Of a stretch of 64,000 nt of DNA, positions 48,626 through 60,827 are shown piece after piece. The notes below the pieces were generated by a model. That model worked only from the letters and a program-made list of their open reading frames with translations. It searched no databases and was not told the DNA's origin. The translations under genes and the position numbers were made by a program. The stretch comes from Loxodes magnus. Lineage: Eukaryota; Ciliophora; Karyorelictea; Loxodida; Loxodidae. Each line of letters opens with the position of its first letter. The first letter of the stretch is position 1. The stretch spans positions 1,674,001 through 1,738,000 of the forward strand of contig CAMPDV010000009.1 of NCBI GenBank assembly GCA_946699065.1, in the 5' to 3' direction.

Positions 48626-49183
48626 ATGGAATAAAATCAATTGGAAAGAAAGTGGGGATATTGGTATCGACTCAAAGATATTTAGTAAGGAAATGACTGG
48701 CAGAAGTCTTTAAAGCTAATTGAAAGTTTCCAAACAGTAGAATAATTCTGAAGTATTTATCAACATTTGCATAAACCAAATACCCTTCCACCTAACGCTG
48801 AATATTTTGTTTTTATTGACGGAGTTAAGCCAATGTGGGAAGATGAATTTAATAAAAACGGAGGAAAATGGAGCTTGCGGCTTTAAAAGGGAGTAGTTGG
48901 GTACTTCTGAGAAGAATTACTTTTACACTTAATAGGTGAATAATTTCCTGCAGGCTAAGAAGTCTGCGGCATAACAGTTAGCGTTCGCTCGCACGAAGAC
49001 ATAATCAGTATATGGATTAAGAATGGATAAGATTATGGATCGAAAATGAGCGTGAGAGACAGTTTGAAGTAAATATGGAAGCTGAGCGAAAAAGTACATT
49101 TAGAATATAAGGATCACCCAACTAATTAGAAGAATTATTATTAGCCGCATTATCGTAAACGACAACAGAATCAACACACATGA
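48626..49183 (+). CDS. eIF4E family cap-binding protein, class II (4EHP-like)
   Basis: 185 residues, close to the compact eIF4E core. eIF4E proteins bind the mRNA 5' cap; the 4EHP branch usually represses translation. The sequence follows the 4EHP pattern: W.YWYRL near residue 10-15, FQTVEQFWSIYQHL (34-47), FIDGVKPMWEDEFNKNGGKWSLRLQKG (cap-pocket MWED and GGKW), FWEELLLHLIGEQF, QEVCGITVSVRSHEDIISIW, and EYKDH near the C terminus. The first cap-stacking position is Tyr (WYRL) rather than Trp, as in class II members. Two otherwise invariant Trp are TGA codons: 48749-48751 (residue 42, EQF-W) and 48908-48910 (residue 95, YF-W-EELL). The gene itself ends at TGA (49181), so the same codon has both meanings in one short gene. 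Confidence 0.93.
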
Positions 49184-49482
49184 TGCTTTACATAACTAAC
49201 TCAAATAAATTTTTTATCTCTATTTATTTCCTATATTTATCTTAAGCGCTTAATAGCACATACTTTCTACCTTTCTTTACTCTTCACGATTCTATCACCA
49301 CTTGTTTCTTAAATTACATTTAATAAAAGATTAAGTTAGGTTTAATCTCTAGAATTTGCATTATAATTACTACTCATAATAAAATAAATCGCTTATTCAG
49401 CAAAAAATTAAAGAGTCTAAAGAAAAATTATTTTTGAAAAGTCTTAAGGTACTAAAAATTTATTTATATTGCTGTCAGTCTT

Positions 49483-50213
49483 TCAATGACTTAGCATATG
49501 GACGAAGAGCTTTTTATTTAAATTTAAAGTCAGACAGGTAATTTAATAGAGAAGTTGAGATAATATAAGGTTTCTATACAATTGAACTTATAGATATTTC
49601 TAGATAGATAATAGTAAAATTCCTAAAGTAATATTATATCTTATCTATAACAATTCTTTCTTTATAAACTTAAAAGACTAAACTAGTTGCTATGCTTCTT
49701 CATTTTCTATTTCTATTCTTTTAATCAAATCATATCGCTTAAGTAAGTAAGTAAGTTTTCTAGAAGACAATATAAAAAATAAGATAGTATTAATTAAATA
49801 ACTAACCTTCTTAATTTCTTTATCCAAGTAATCAATTAACTTGATAGTGTATATTTCTTTAATGCGAAAGAATATATCAATTATAGTAGTTTACTCAGAA
49901 ATGCTGCTTTAGAACCAAACAAATTTATTCTAGTTCTTTCTTAATCAAACTTCAATCTAAATAGAGCTAAGCAGCTCTCATACTTTTGATTTTTTTTTTT
50001 CAAATTATATAGCCAAAGCTCTCATTTAATGCCTTTAACTTTTTTGGAACTTTTTCCACAAAAATGTATGCAAAATACAAGTTAAAGCCTCTTTAAGAAT
50101 AACGTCTTTAAAGACTCCAACACAAAACAGTTAACTTACTATTTTAGTTTTCCTATAGATTATTTTAGAGACTAAGCTTTCATCTAATAGATATGACAGA
50201 ACACAAGCTTCAT
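49483..50213 (-). CDS. Unknown gene, several introns
   Basis: Minus-strand coding stretches in changing frames: MKLVFCHIYQMKAQ... from ATG at 50213; VEKVPKKLKALNESFGYIIW...RAAQLYLDWSLIKKELEQICLVLKQHF (about 50060-49900); and KLTYLLKRYDLIKRIEIENEEAQ...SFKFIKKELLQIRYN... (about 49755-49486), ending at a TGA at 49483. Plausible introns are a 25-nt one after ...GKLK (donor GTAAGT) and a 42-nt one ending TCTTCTAG near 49760. The product would be helical and Lys/Leu-rich, about 210 residues. Splice sites are tentative and no family is recognised. Confidence 0.4.
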
Positions 50214-50907
50214 ATTAATTTTTATATAATAGAATGTAAAATGAGGATCAACAAGAATTAGTATATTAATCATGTTGATTATGATAGAGATAATGTCTAT
50301 TAATTAAAATGCTAAACTATAGACAATAATAAGGATTTAATGTTATAGTAATTATCTTTATAGGGCTATAGCTCAGTAGATAAAGGAGTTAAGCTTTGTC
50401 TTCAATAATAATCTCGAAAGTTAACTCGTATTTTAGTGTCTGCTGCTAAGTAACTTGTGATATAAAGTATGGTTTACTTTCTCAGTATTACAATCACTCT
50501 TTTATTTATTATCTAAAAGTACTTATTCACTTTATATAAATCAGTTAGCATGCTATTTGCTTTTTTTGCTGATTATTTAGGGTTTTCTGTTATTGTAAGG
50601 ATTTAAAGCAAATAGATAAGATTTGGCTTTTCTTGCTGTAGTGGTGTTATAGCATATTGATTAATAGAATTACCAGAGTAAGATCTAATTCTTAAAGCCC
50701 TTTTATTAAGAGTACTATAGATTATATTAGCATTTAGAAGCACAATGATACATAAGTCTAAGAATAGAGATACACCCATTTATGATAAGAGTTTGGCTGA
50801 ATATTTATAGTAATGACATGTTGGGAGTAATGAGTAAGTGATGTAGAGAGTATTTGATGATTAAGAGTTTAATAAAGAATGAAATAAAAATCTGTGTTCA
50901 TACAATT
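50214..50907. other. Gap; tRNA-like half at 50364
   Basis: No gene supported. A string GGGCTATAGCTCAGTAGATA at 50364 resembles the 5' half of a tRNA but lacks the T-arm and acceptor partner. Confidence 0.4.
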
Positions 50908-51747
50908 TCAAGTCTGAGCTCTGCAAGCCTCTATGGCTTCTTCTATTTCATCAGTTCTATAATTTAGTTCCTGATAAGAGTTAGTGAACTTGTAAGTTTC
51001 AAGCAAGGCAACCAATAAGGTAATTGCAGTGTTATCACTAGAGTCTTCAATATTTCTCAAGCAAAAGTCAATTATAAATTTAATGTCATTTTAATAGAAG
51101 AAAGAAATTGTTTTGTTCTAATAGAATGTCAGCAATTCAATTGCAAACCCTAGTATTTTGTAGAGCTCTTCCTGCTATTACCAGTTCAGCTACAGCAAGA
51201 AATTCTCTGCGAAAAAACGATTATTTGGATGCTAGTCACATAGCTGAATTACTTTTTCTTAAATCGATGAATTTTCAGCTGCTTAGTCTAGCACTTTTTT
51301 GACGAAAAAGCCCACAAATTTATCGTCATCTACGATCGAGAGAACATTGAAGACAGCTTGTATAAAAGCAGTGTCTTTAGTCAAATTTTCTCAATCTTGG
51401 TCGTCAAAAGTGATAGCCATTATTTTAAAAGACTCAGGCTAGATTTATTAAGGATCAACAGAAGCCATATATACAATCAAGGATTATTTGAATTCTTGTA
51501 TATTTATTTAAGGTCTAATTTAGGGTTCAAAGTGCTTATAGAAGTTAAGGATAATCTAAAGCGAATACTTCACTGTTTGGGAATTTGGGTCATGGTTTTT
51601 TATATTAGCAAGCAAAGCTTTGATAAACCCGAAACTAGGCTCAACCAATTCTCCCAGTTATTATTTATACGCTTCAGTTTTCTTAGGGTGTTTAATCATT
51701 TTATCGAAAAAGGATTTTATTTGTTCTAGTTCTTTTAAAGTTGCCAT
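50908..51747 (-). CDS. SPIN90/NCKIPSD (DUF2013)-like helical protein
   Basis: 279 residues, intronless, ending at a TGA at 50908. Entirely helical in appearance, like an armadillo-type repeat fold. The C-terminal third reads ...GFAIELLTFYQNKTISFFYQNDIKFIIDFCLRNIEDSSDNTAITLLVALLETYKFTNSYQELNYRTDEIEEAIEAC. The pattern F.Q.D....D..LR.+.D....T....L..L......Y....YR.DE+ matches the conserved end of the SPIN90/Ldb17/DUF2013 family. Those proteins bind actin regulators, and SPIN90 activates Arp2/3 to make linear actin filaments. The SH3 domain of animal SPIN90 is absent. One TGA (DQD-W-ENL) is Trp. Family assignment rests on this one region. Confidence 0.65.
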
Positions 51748-52296
51748 TTTTAAATAATTTATAATCCTTGGAAAGAACAAATCCTTGTCTATTATATTTA
51801 ATTCATCTAATACATTATAAACATAAGATCTCCAATAAAGAGCCTTTTCTATATCTTACCTATACAAAACTTCCATTTCATCCTAAGTTCTCAAGCTACA
51901 CTTCTCTACCTAAATTTCCTTTTAAATCTAGCATCTTCTATCCAAACTGCCTATTATGATTCAGCTTACCTTTTTTAAGCCCTTTACGTTTTCCTTTTGC
52001 TTTTATAAAAAAGACTAAATATTTATTTAAGGGAGTCAAGTTTAAATCCGAATAATAAAGACAACCTTACTGAATTACATAGTCTAGGAAATATCCATAG
52101 AAAGGATAAAAAGGTAAAGTGAATAATGGAGAAAGAAGAGATTATTTGATAACTATGATGGTATTATGAGATACTGTAAGGGAAGTATTGATATTTAAGT
52201 AATTTACCTCTTAAAGCAATATATTAGCGCTAGTCTTTATATAAAAATACTAAAAATTAAACTTTTTGAACATCTTTTTTAAACAATAGGAAATAA
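51748..52296. other. Divergent intergenic region
   Basis: Lies between two divergent starts. Nothing recognised. Confidence 0.5.
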
Positions 52297-55200
52297 ATGT
52301 CAATAGTGAGTAATGATAGTAAAGTAAATACGAGCTAAGATAGAAAGCGTGTCATTAGTATTGTTGAGAATGATGCAAGTAACATCTATCCTTCTAATGA
52401 AGTATTAAGATGCCGGTCGCGAGTTAATTTTGCCTTGAAAAATATTCTATTGCAGTTTTAAAATAGAACAGGAAATGTTTTTCTGATAATAGGGATTATT
52501 GTTAGCCTATTAGATCATTTCTGTGATACATATGATTATAATTTTATATGATACTCTGTTATAATCTTCACCTTAAGTACAACATTGAACTTAATAAAGG
52601 AACTATCTGAATTTAATTCCAATATGGATTAAATCAACTAGCGTAAGACATGAGTACTGAAGGGTTAGAAATTTGTGTAGATATAATGGAAAGAAGTGAA
52701 AGTAGGGGACTTTATATATATAGAAGATGGAGAATTAGTCCCTTGTGATATTATTATTTTAGCTACTTCTGATTAAGGATAATGCAGAGCTGACTTATAC
52801 AATTTTAATGGCAACTAAAAACTGCAAAGTCTAAACGCAGTTTCTCAAACATAGTCTCTTATAGTAAAGTAAGATTTATCTTGCATAGAGAATAACATTC
52901 AATTCTTATACAACTCAACTATCACCATCAATGAAAACTTTGACGATCTAGTATTCCAAGCTAGTATCAAAATACCAGGGTTTCCTAATTAAATAAACAT
53001 AGATAAAAATAATTTTATACAAAGAGAAAGCAAAACGAAGAGTACAGAATGAATTATTGGTATTGCTATCTACACTGGTATGCAAACTAGAATACTTGAA
53101 AATATAGATACTAGAGAGAAAAGAGGAACAGTTGAATTAAAGCTTAACATTGCTATGAAGTATCTTGCTATTATAGGAATTATATTGAGTCTTATAAGTT
53201 ACTTTGGCATGCTAATTTGAGTTTTTCTTCATAAAAAATAGGAAGATTTCTTTACCCAGAATATGCCAAGATAATGTATATTCCCTGAATTTGTAGTATC
53301 TTACTTTTAGCTATTTCCCATGATTGTCTATATAATAATTGACTTTTTAAGGATGCTTTTTAAATGACAGGTTTAAAAATTAACTATATCAGACTAGAAA
53401 ATAAAGGTATGTAATTCGAATGTTTTGGAAGACTTGGGATAGATTGAATACATTTTGATGGATAAGTCTATTCTAATAACTTCCAATTAGCTATAGTTAA
53501 AAGCCTGTCTAGTTAACTAGTAAACATACTCCCTAAAAGATAGTAATTAGATATAAAATTAAGTGATCAGTGATGATAAAATGACTAGTACTTTGAAATC
53601 AACTTAGAGGAGTTCTAACTTTGATTTTATAAACTTTAATCATAATGCTGAGTTGTAGAAGCTGTGTAGCTTAGAGTAAGTAAGTCCTAAGACTGTGTAA
53701 GAAAATCTTACTAGCTTAGAAAAGGCTCATATGCTAGATCTTTAGACTGAGATTAGAATCAACTTAGAGTTGTAGCAATTTTTCGAGCATTTGATTCTTT
53801 GTCATACTGTTTTACTATCTGAAACATAAAAGGATCTCATAAATAGTGAGCAAACAGAGGAGCATGCTATACTAAGTAAAGCTAGAAATCTAGGGTTTTC
53901 CTTGGAATATAACGATGAAGATATATGCAAGATAAAAATTTTTGACCAAAGTAAATACTTTCAAATAATAGCCATAAATTAAGTCCATTCCCAAAGATAG
54001 AGAATGTCAGTAATTCTAAAATAAATATCTGAAACATAGTTTCTTACATTAAAGCAAAGCTAAGTAAATGGTAACATATCTGGCCTTTATGATAATTCAT
54101 AAGAAGATTCTGCAACTAATGAGAACGTTATTTTGATATGTAAAGGAAATATATACGAAATGTAAAAAATATGCAATAACTTTTGTGATGATATCAGTTT
54201 GAAGCTGTACAATCAAAATGGTCTAATTAACATAGGCTATGCCTTTAAGACTCTAACTAAAAATGAATTGAGCTAATTTCAGATTGAGTATATAAATGCA
54301 AAGGAAGCAAATGAATTTAAACTAGGCAAGCTAAACCAAACTCTTAAATGGATAGAAACCAACTTAAAGTTTGAAGGAATTATGTCTCTGAAGGAAACTA
54401 TAAATGATAAATCATTAGAGGCTATAAAAGCTTTGTCTTTAGCAGAAATTAAGTTTTTAATATACACAAACGAGTCAAGTTAATCAGCATTAAATACAGC
54501 ATATAATGCTGGTTTAATATCAGAATAGACAGGAATATTGGATATCTTTAAAATGAAGTCTGCAGAAAGTGTTAGAGAATAGTTATGTTAGATACTAAAT
54601 TCATTACTTATTGAGAAGAATTAGGATTTTAAACCTGATAAAATGAGATAAAAAAGAAGACAAAGAAGAGTTGAAAATTAGAGTGATATGATATAAAAAT
54701 ACCTAAAAGAGGATACGAACTACTAGCAATTTCATGATATGATCTTAAAATAAACTCCTTTAGGATATTCCTTTAGAATTATGTGCTCCTCTCCAAGCAG
54801 AAAACACTAAAATTTTGAAGATAATTGCGAGATTATTGAAGATGGCTTTCAAGATAGTGAAAAAAAGTAATAAAAAGTTCCATAGGAGAATGAAGATAAC
54901 TCCTTAAGTAAAAAAATAAAGGAATATCAAAGAGAATTAAGTGGGTCATTTACATTTAACTAATCCATGCAAAACATACTGTTGAAAGAATTATAAGAAA
55001 ATGAGCTTAAAACTTAATTAAGGTTAGATAATTATACTCTACCTGAAAATACTGATCTATGCTTACTTATAGATTCGTAATCATTGGATCTCATTTTTTA
55101 AGATTAAACAGCTAGTAAATATTTTGCAATTATTGCTTTTATATGCAATTCGGTTATTTTTACTTATCTTACTCCAAACTTAAAGGTAAAGTTAGTTGAA

Positions 55201-58200
55201 TTTTTCAGAAATAACTACTCTTTTAACGGTAAAGTGCTATCCTTAGGTCTAAGTTCTAGTGACATCAAAATGTTTAGAAAGTCTAATGTCTCTCTAACGC
55301 TTGCAAAGGAAAGCAATCTTTAAGCTTAAGTTTCAAGCGACTTTATTATTTCTAGCTTTTAGGTACTTTCACATCTCCTTATAATTTAAGGTAGTAGAAT
55401 TTACAAGAGTATAAACAATATCCTAGAATTTTTAATACAGAGCTATTTTATGATAGCAGTATAATCCTTTTACTATAATTTCGATTCAGGATTCAATAGT
55501 AACTAAATCATCGACTTCCACTATTTTCTTATCTACTCATTTTTTATGATCTGCCTCACTTCTATAATATTTGGATTTTGCAACAAAAGGTAATAAAGCA
55601 ATCTAGAAAACATCCCTCAAATGTACTAGTTTAACCTAAATACGCACCAGATATCAAGTTTTAAATATTTCGCTATCAATTTGTCAAGTGCTGCTTTGTA
55701 ATCCTTCATAATATTTATAATTACCTTCAAAGTAGTTGAAATGACTAACTTCAAGGTTATAAGTCTAAACAGCAATTTTTAATACCACATTCAAATGAAT
55801 ACCTCAATAATCATTGTAGCTAATTTACTATTCAAAGCCCCAATGAAAAATATCCTGCTGCTAATGATAAAGCTAATAGCTATTAGCTTAGTAATTCCTT
55901 TAATTCACTTTTCAGATTATCTCTAATGTGATATCTATTCAGTGTGTCCTTTTGATGTCTCAAACTAGAATAATCTAATTACCATATTGTCAACCATTCT
56001 AATGGTTGGAATTTGGATAGTTTTTAGATTCGCTTTGAAGATGTTTTACATATATCGGCCTAATTTCTAGCAGATTATAGATGAGATTGGGAGCAAGGTC
56101 TAAGATATGAATTATTACTTATAGGGTATCAAGTTTAGATTTAGGTATTGGTAGTTTAAGGATAGTATACAGAAGATAATTAATCCTAAAAATAGAGCGT
56201 TTAAGTAAAGCAGTATATAGTAAAATCAGGAGATCTATAAGCAAAAAAAATTCAAGAGGTCGTTTGTGAATCAGTATATAGAATCTGAGTTTAGCATTTT
56301 TCTGTTTAACAACATAGAAAGAAGTATTATCTCATTCTAAGCAATCCTTTTAATAGATCTGATCATCATTATAATTATACTAGGTATATTTAACTCTTTA
56401 GTTGATTAGGTGCAAATATGACATTGCTTAGTCAATATTTTCATTATAATAACGACTTTCTTACTAATCACTAGCAGAAAGATAATCAGACTGAAGGAAT
56501 AAAATGCTTATATTTATATATTTTTACTTGTTACTACCATAACTTTGGTAAAGACGCTTTTCGGAGACTTTCAGTTCATTCTTTACTCGTTGATAATTTC
56601 CATGATTGCACTTAAGGTTAAAATGTTTGACATTGCCTTTAAAAACTTTGTTTTGATCGTACTATACGAGTTAAGTGAGATAATACAGTCTTAGATAGAC
56701 AAATTTCACTGGAGCTAGATATGCAAAGAAACGATTTGTTTCGAATTGAGACCAATAATACTATTCTTGATCTATATAGTCTGCTTGTTTATCCTTATTA
56801 ATCAAGAGACCGTTTAAAGAGACTAGTTTAGGTCTCAGTAATGTGTATAGAAGTGTTGCAGTAAAACCACTGATATTTTATCTAACTTATTCCCTGAATT
56901 TATTATGCAGAAAATTAAAGAAGAGAACAAGTTCATTGCTGATGAGCATCCTGAAGTTACCATTCTTTTTTGTGATATATATGACTTTCATGAAATATGC
57001 TCTATATATTAACCTAAGGAGCTCATTTAACTATTGAATGAAGTATAACTATCCTTTGATAGGTTGTGTGAAGCACATAATGTTGATAAAATTGAAACGG
57101 TAGGAAAGACTTATATGGCTTGTGCTGGTTTGAATTATACTGACGATGATTTTGGTATTTAAGAGAATTAGCATGCATAAAATATTCTGTAGCTTGCATT
57201 TGCAATGATGAAAAGAGTGGAAAGCTTCACCCTTAAAACTAGATAATCCCTCTAAATTAAAATAGGAGCTCATACAGGACCTGTTGTGGCTGGTGTGGTT
57301 GGTGATCATAAGCCTCAATTTGCTTTAGTAGGAGACACAGTAAATACAGCAAGTCGAATGTGTTCTAACATTTAAAATCCTCAATGTATCAGAATATCCC
57401 AAGCTACTTACTAGTAAGTTCAGCATATGACAAACTTTTACTTCCATAAGGAAAAATTAGACATAAAAGGTAAAGGATTAATGGATACTTATTTGGTCTT
57501 TCAAAACGAAGAAAGCTTGAAGTAATCATTTTATCATTAGTCCTTTATATTATCCAAATCAAATTAAGAGTCAAGCTAGGATCTTTAATCTAAAAGGCAA
57601 ACAAGAAAGAACCTGTTTAGAGATTAAAGAAACTTAATGAAGTTAATCTTTCAAAGAAAATTCAATTCAGATACAATAAATTTCCTTAGTAGCCCATTAA
57701 GGAAATAGAAAACAACATTGGGAAAGAAAGATAAGTCACATAATAAGATGGAATACTCCCCTAAGAAATTTGAGTCTTTTAATCAATAGATGTATTCAGA
57801 TAAAATCTCCTAAATGATTCAAGAATCTCCAACTACTTCTTTATACTAGGAAAATCAATTAATCAATAACAGAAACTAACTGTAAAGCTAAAATTAGTTT
57901 TAATCCGAAAACGTATTTAATAGCTCTATAGAGGTAGTCTAGAAATGCTCAGAAGTTTAATCGCAGAAATTTTAGGAGAATTCTTCAATAGATATTTCTA
58001 GAGATTCTTCGATTATTATGAGCTAATTTAAAAGATCAAATACCAATTAGGTGTAGCCTAAGTCTAAGTTAGATAAGGTAATAAGGAATAGAGATTTTAA
58101 ATTAGTTGACTCACTCTATTAAATATAGAGTAGCAAAGTTCCTATCCTACCTGATATAACATAAAAGAAGTCAATCTTTAGTGATGAAAATGTAAAAAAT

Positions 58201-60120
58201 AGTGAGCAAATGAAACCAGAGATGTCTGAATAGTCAGGTAATTAACAAAGTAAAAATAACACACAAGAAAATGAAGCTTTGCCAGTAAAGGAGACTGAGC
58301 AGTAAGAAAAGGAACAAAACATGAATGAGCAAAATAAAGAAACTTAAATAAAGATTGAAGAAAATATGACTAATGATGTAAAAATCAAGCCTGAGCATGA
58401 AATACCAGAAAGTATAGTTATTAAAAAGAAAGCTTTTAAATACGATAATATAAAAAATATGAACAGATAAATTTCAAACGAAGCTAATTCTAATGCTTAT
58501 TTAAAGCGAAGAAAATCATTCGCTAATAAGAGGAATAGCATTTCTCTAAGTAGTATTATGGATAAAATAAGAGAAGAGTAAGAATTTAATAGCTTTAAAA
58601 ACATTATCAAAAGGACATGATAGAAATTTAATGATATTCTGAAGTAAAATAGAAATGAAAGTTTCTAAAGTTAAGGTACGATATTAATTAAATTCTCCAA
58701 GAGAGATAACTTTTGCTTATTTGGGATATTAGCTAGCTTAGTGTTCTAGTTTTTTTTTGTACTCTTGTTTTATATAAACTCTTACCATAATCTTTAAGAA
58801 TTTTTAGATTTATTTATATCAAGTCTGATCTTCATTTCCCTGCATCTTATTTGTATAGTATTTTGGAAAGTGAACAGCAGATACTTTGACTTCTTAATAT
58901 CATTAACCTATGTGGGGAGTGTTGTGATATAGATTTGCTACTCAGAAGAAGTGGATTCGATAGTTGGGTTTTCAATTTGCTTGTATATGATTTTAGTAGC
59001 TTATGGAACAAAGCTAAGACTCTTCTACGTTTTGATCATTTTTGTGACTGTTTTTACGATTGAGTTAGTCTTGCTAATATTTTTCCTGAATACGTTAACC
59101 TCTTACTTCATGCTGATAGAAATGAGCCTAATTACCAAGTCTTTGCTCTTTTTTTCAGTTTACAATAACGAAAACAACATAATACTTTCGAACAAAGTGT
59201 AGAACTCAGCTTAAATAGAGATTTAGAAAGCGGAAAGCTTGTTAAGGCATTTAATGCCTTTGCATGTACTCAAATAGATTAAGTAAGGTTTGATGGTTGC
59301 TGAGCTAGTGGAAAGTATATCCATAATATTCGCTGACATTGTAGGGTTTACTAACTTCTCAAGTGGAAAAAAACCAAATGAAATAATAAAAGTTCTCTGC
59401 TAACTCTTTTCTAAGTTTGATAAGCTATGTGCAGACTTTAAATGCTATAAAGTCTGTACCATTGGAGACTGCTATGTTGCTATAGGCTATAATGGTGAAA
59501 TTTAGAAGGGATTAAGAGATCCAGTTAAGGAGTTGAATAATTTAATGCTTTTCGCTTTTAGTCTAATTGAAGCAATAAAGGAAACGAATTAAGAGTGCTA
59601 GAGTAGTCTAGCGATGAGAATTGGAATTCATATAGGAAAGATCATAGGAGGTATCAGTGGAAGCAATATTGTAAGATATGACATATACGGTTCAGACGTT
59701 ATGATTGCTAATAGAATGGAAAGCGAAGGAAAAGCAGAATATGTAAATATTAGTTAGAAAACGAAAGATTTGCTAGAGGAGAATGAACTGCCATTTAAAT
59801 ACGAGTTCAATAAATAAATCAAAGTATCAATCAAAAAGAAGCAAGTCCAAAAAGAGAAAGAAATAAACTGCTTCTTTGCCTACAGAAATAACAAATAAGA
59901 ATAAATCACTGACTATAATTTGTAATTTTTAAAAGCATTAATTTTATTTTATTTAACCTTATTAAGCTAGAATCTAACATTCTTGACAGGAATTTAAGGC
60001 TTAATTAAAATACTTTACTCTATAGTAAATATTTCAATACTTTAGCAGTTTTAAATAACTAACATAGTTAAGATAGTCATTTCTATACCCTTAGTTTAAC
60101 GCTCTAGCAAAACTAAATGA
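52297..60120 (+). CDS. P4-ATPase/guanylyl cyclase fusion
   Basis: About 2607 residues in one frame with no intron. The N-terminal about 1400 residues follow a P4-ATPase (flippase) plan: [15 protein letters not shown] with TM pairs, [20 protein letters not shown] (actuator), a phosphorylation site degenerated to DKSILIT (D389, normal DKTGT), a nucleotide-binding-like region, and C-terminal TM helices. Cyclase homology C1 starts at about residue 1555 (FCDIYDF, D1560; [10 protein letters not shown]1600, K1604; [11 protein letters not shown]1683, R1687). After a long linker and six more TM helices (about 2130-2280) comes C2 (FADIVGF, D2347; CTIGDCY, C2387, D2391; [11 protein letters not shown]2469, R2473). 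C2 keeps both metal Asp and lacks the catalytic Asn; C1 is the reverse and carries the Glu typical of GTP specificity. One C1:C2 site for cGMP synthesis is predicted. The last 60 codons and the TGA at 60118 are uncertain. Confidence 0.9.
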
Positions 60121-60827
60121 ATTTATTATAGTTAATGAAGCTTATTAAAGCTTTAATAGCCTTGCTATACTATACCATTTTACCCTAAAAATGATAATTT
60201 GCTAGTTAGTTAATTAATGATAGATATCATAACTAATCCACATACTATCAAATGAAAATCTTCAAGTATCGTAATCTTCATAAAAAGTAAATAGACAAAG
60301 GCTTTAATAAACTAACCGTTTTTGACTTAAAAGTTAGGTTTTTACTTAATTCTAGTCTAATAAGTTCTGGTAGATGAACTAAATAATATGTAGTATAAAT
60401 GTAAGTACAAAGGAAACTTAATTTATATTTACAATATCACCAAAAGTTCCATTACAAATAACTATTAAATTTCACTCTCATATTTATCACTCCATTTTGT
60501 TTCTTTCTGTCTCCCTATAAGGGTCTTTTATATCCTGTATACTTACTTCTTCCAATGACTTTAGTATCTTATACTTAAAGATTAAAATTTTAGTATTGCA
60601 AATGAAACTAGCATCTTTTGTCCTAGCTATCTTATTAAGTAACTTAGATAATGGCTAACTGACTACTATTAGCGAAATGTTAGCATAACTATAAACATGA
60701 AACGTAATTTTAGACCTAAGCAATCTAAAAGGTAATGAAAGTAGTTAAGGAAAGGTAGAATAATGTTAGTAAAGGAATTAAAATAAAGGCTTTAAAGAGA
60801 TATTAATTAAAAGCTAATTTCATATTA
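60121..60827. other. Gap without a supported gene
   Basis: AT-rich, with no feature recognised. Confidence 0.45.

Noticed and set aside
49738-49757. Short (AAGT)n microsatellite
   Set aside because: Only about four repeat units; no sign of function and it falls in a probable coding region.
50364-50445. tRNA-like sequence starting GGGCTATAGCTCAGTAGATA
   Set aside because: It has an A-box-like string, but no T-arm GTTCGA motif, no clean anticodon stem and no 3' acceptor complement, so it is not a tRNA gene.
51358-51729. 123-codon standard-code ORF on the plus strand, the longest in the window
   Set aside because: Antisense to the SPIN90-like gene (50908-51747), which has the homology and codon pattern.
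57049-57318. Minus-strand ORF of 89 codons
   Set aside because: Antisense to the first cyclase domain of the guanylyl cyclase fusion.
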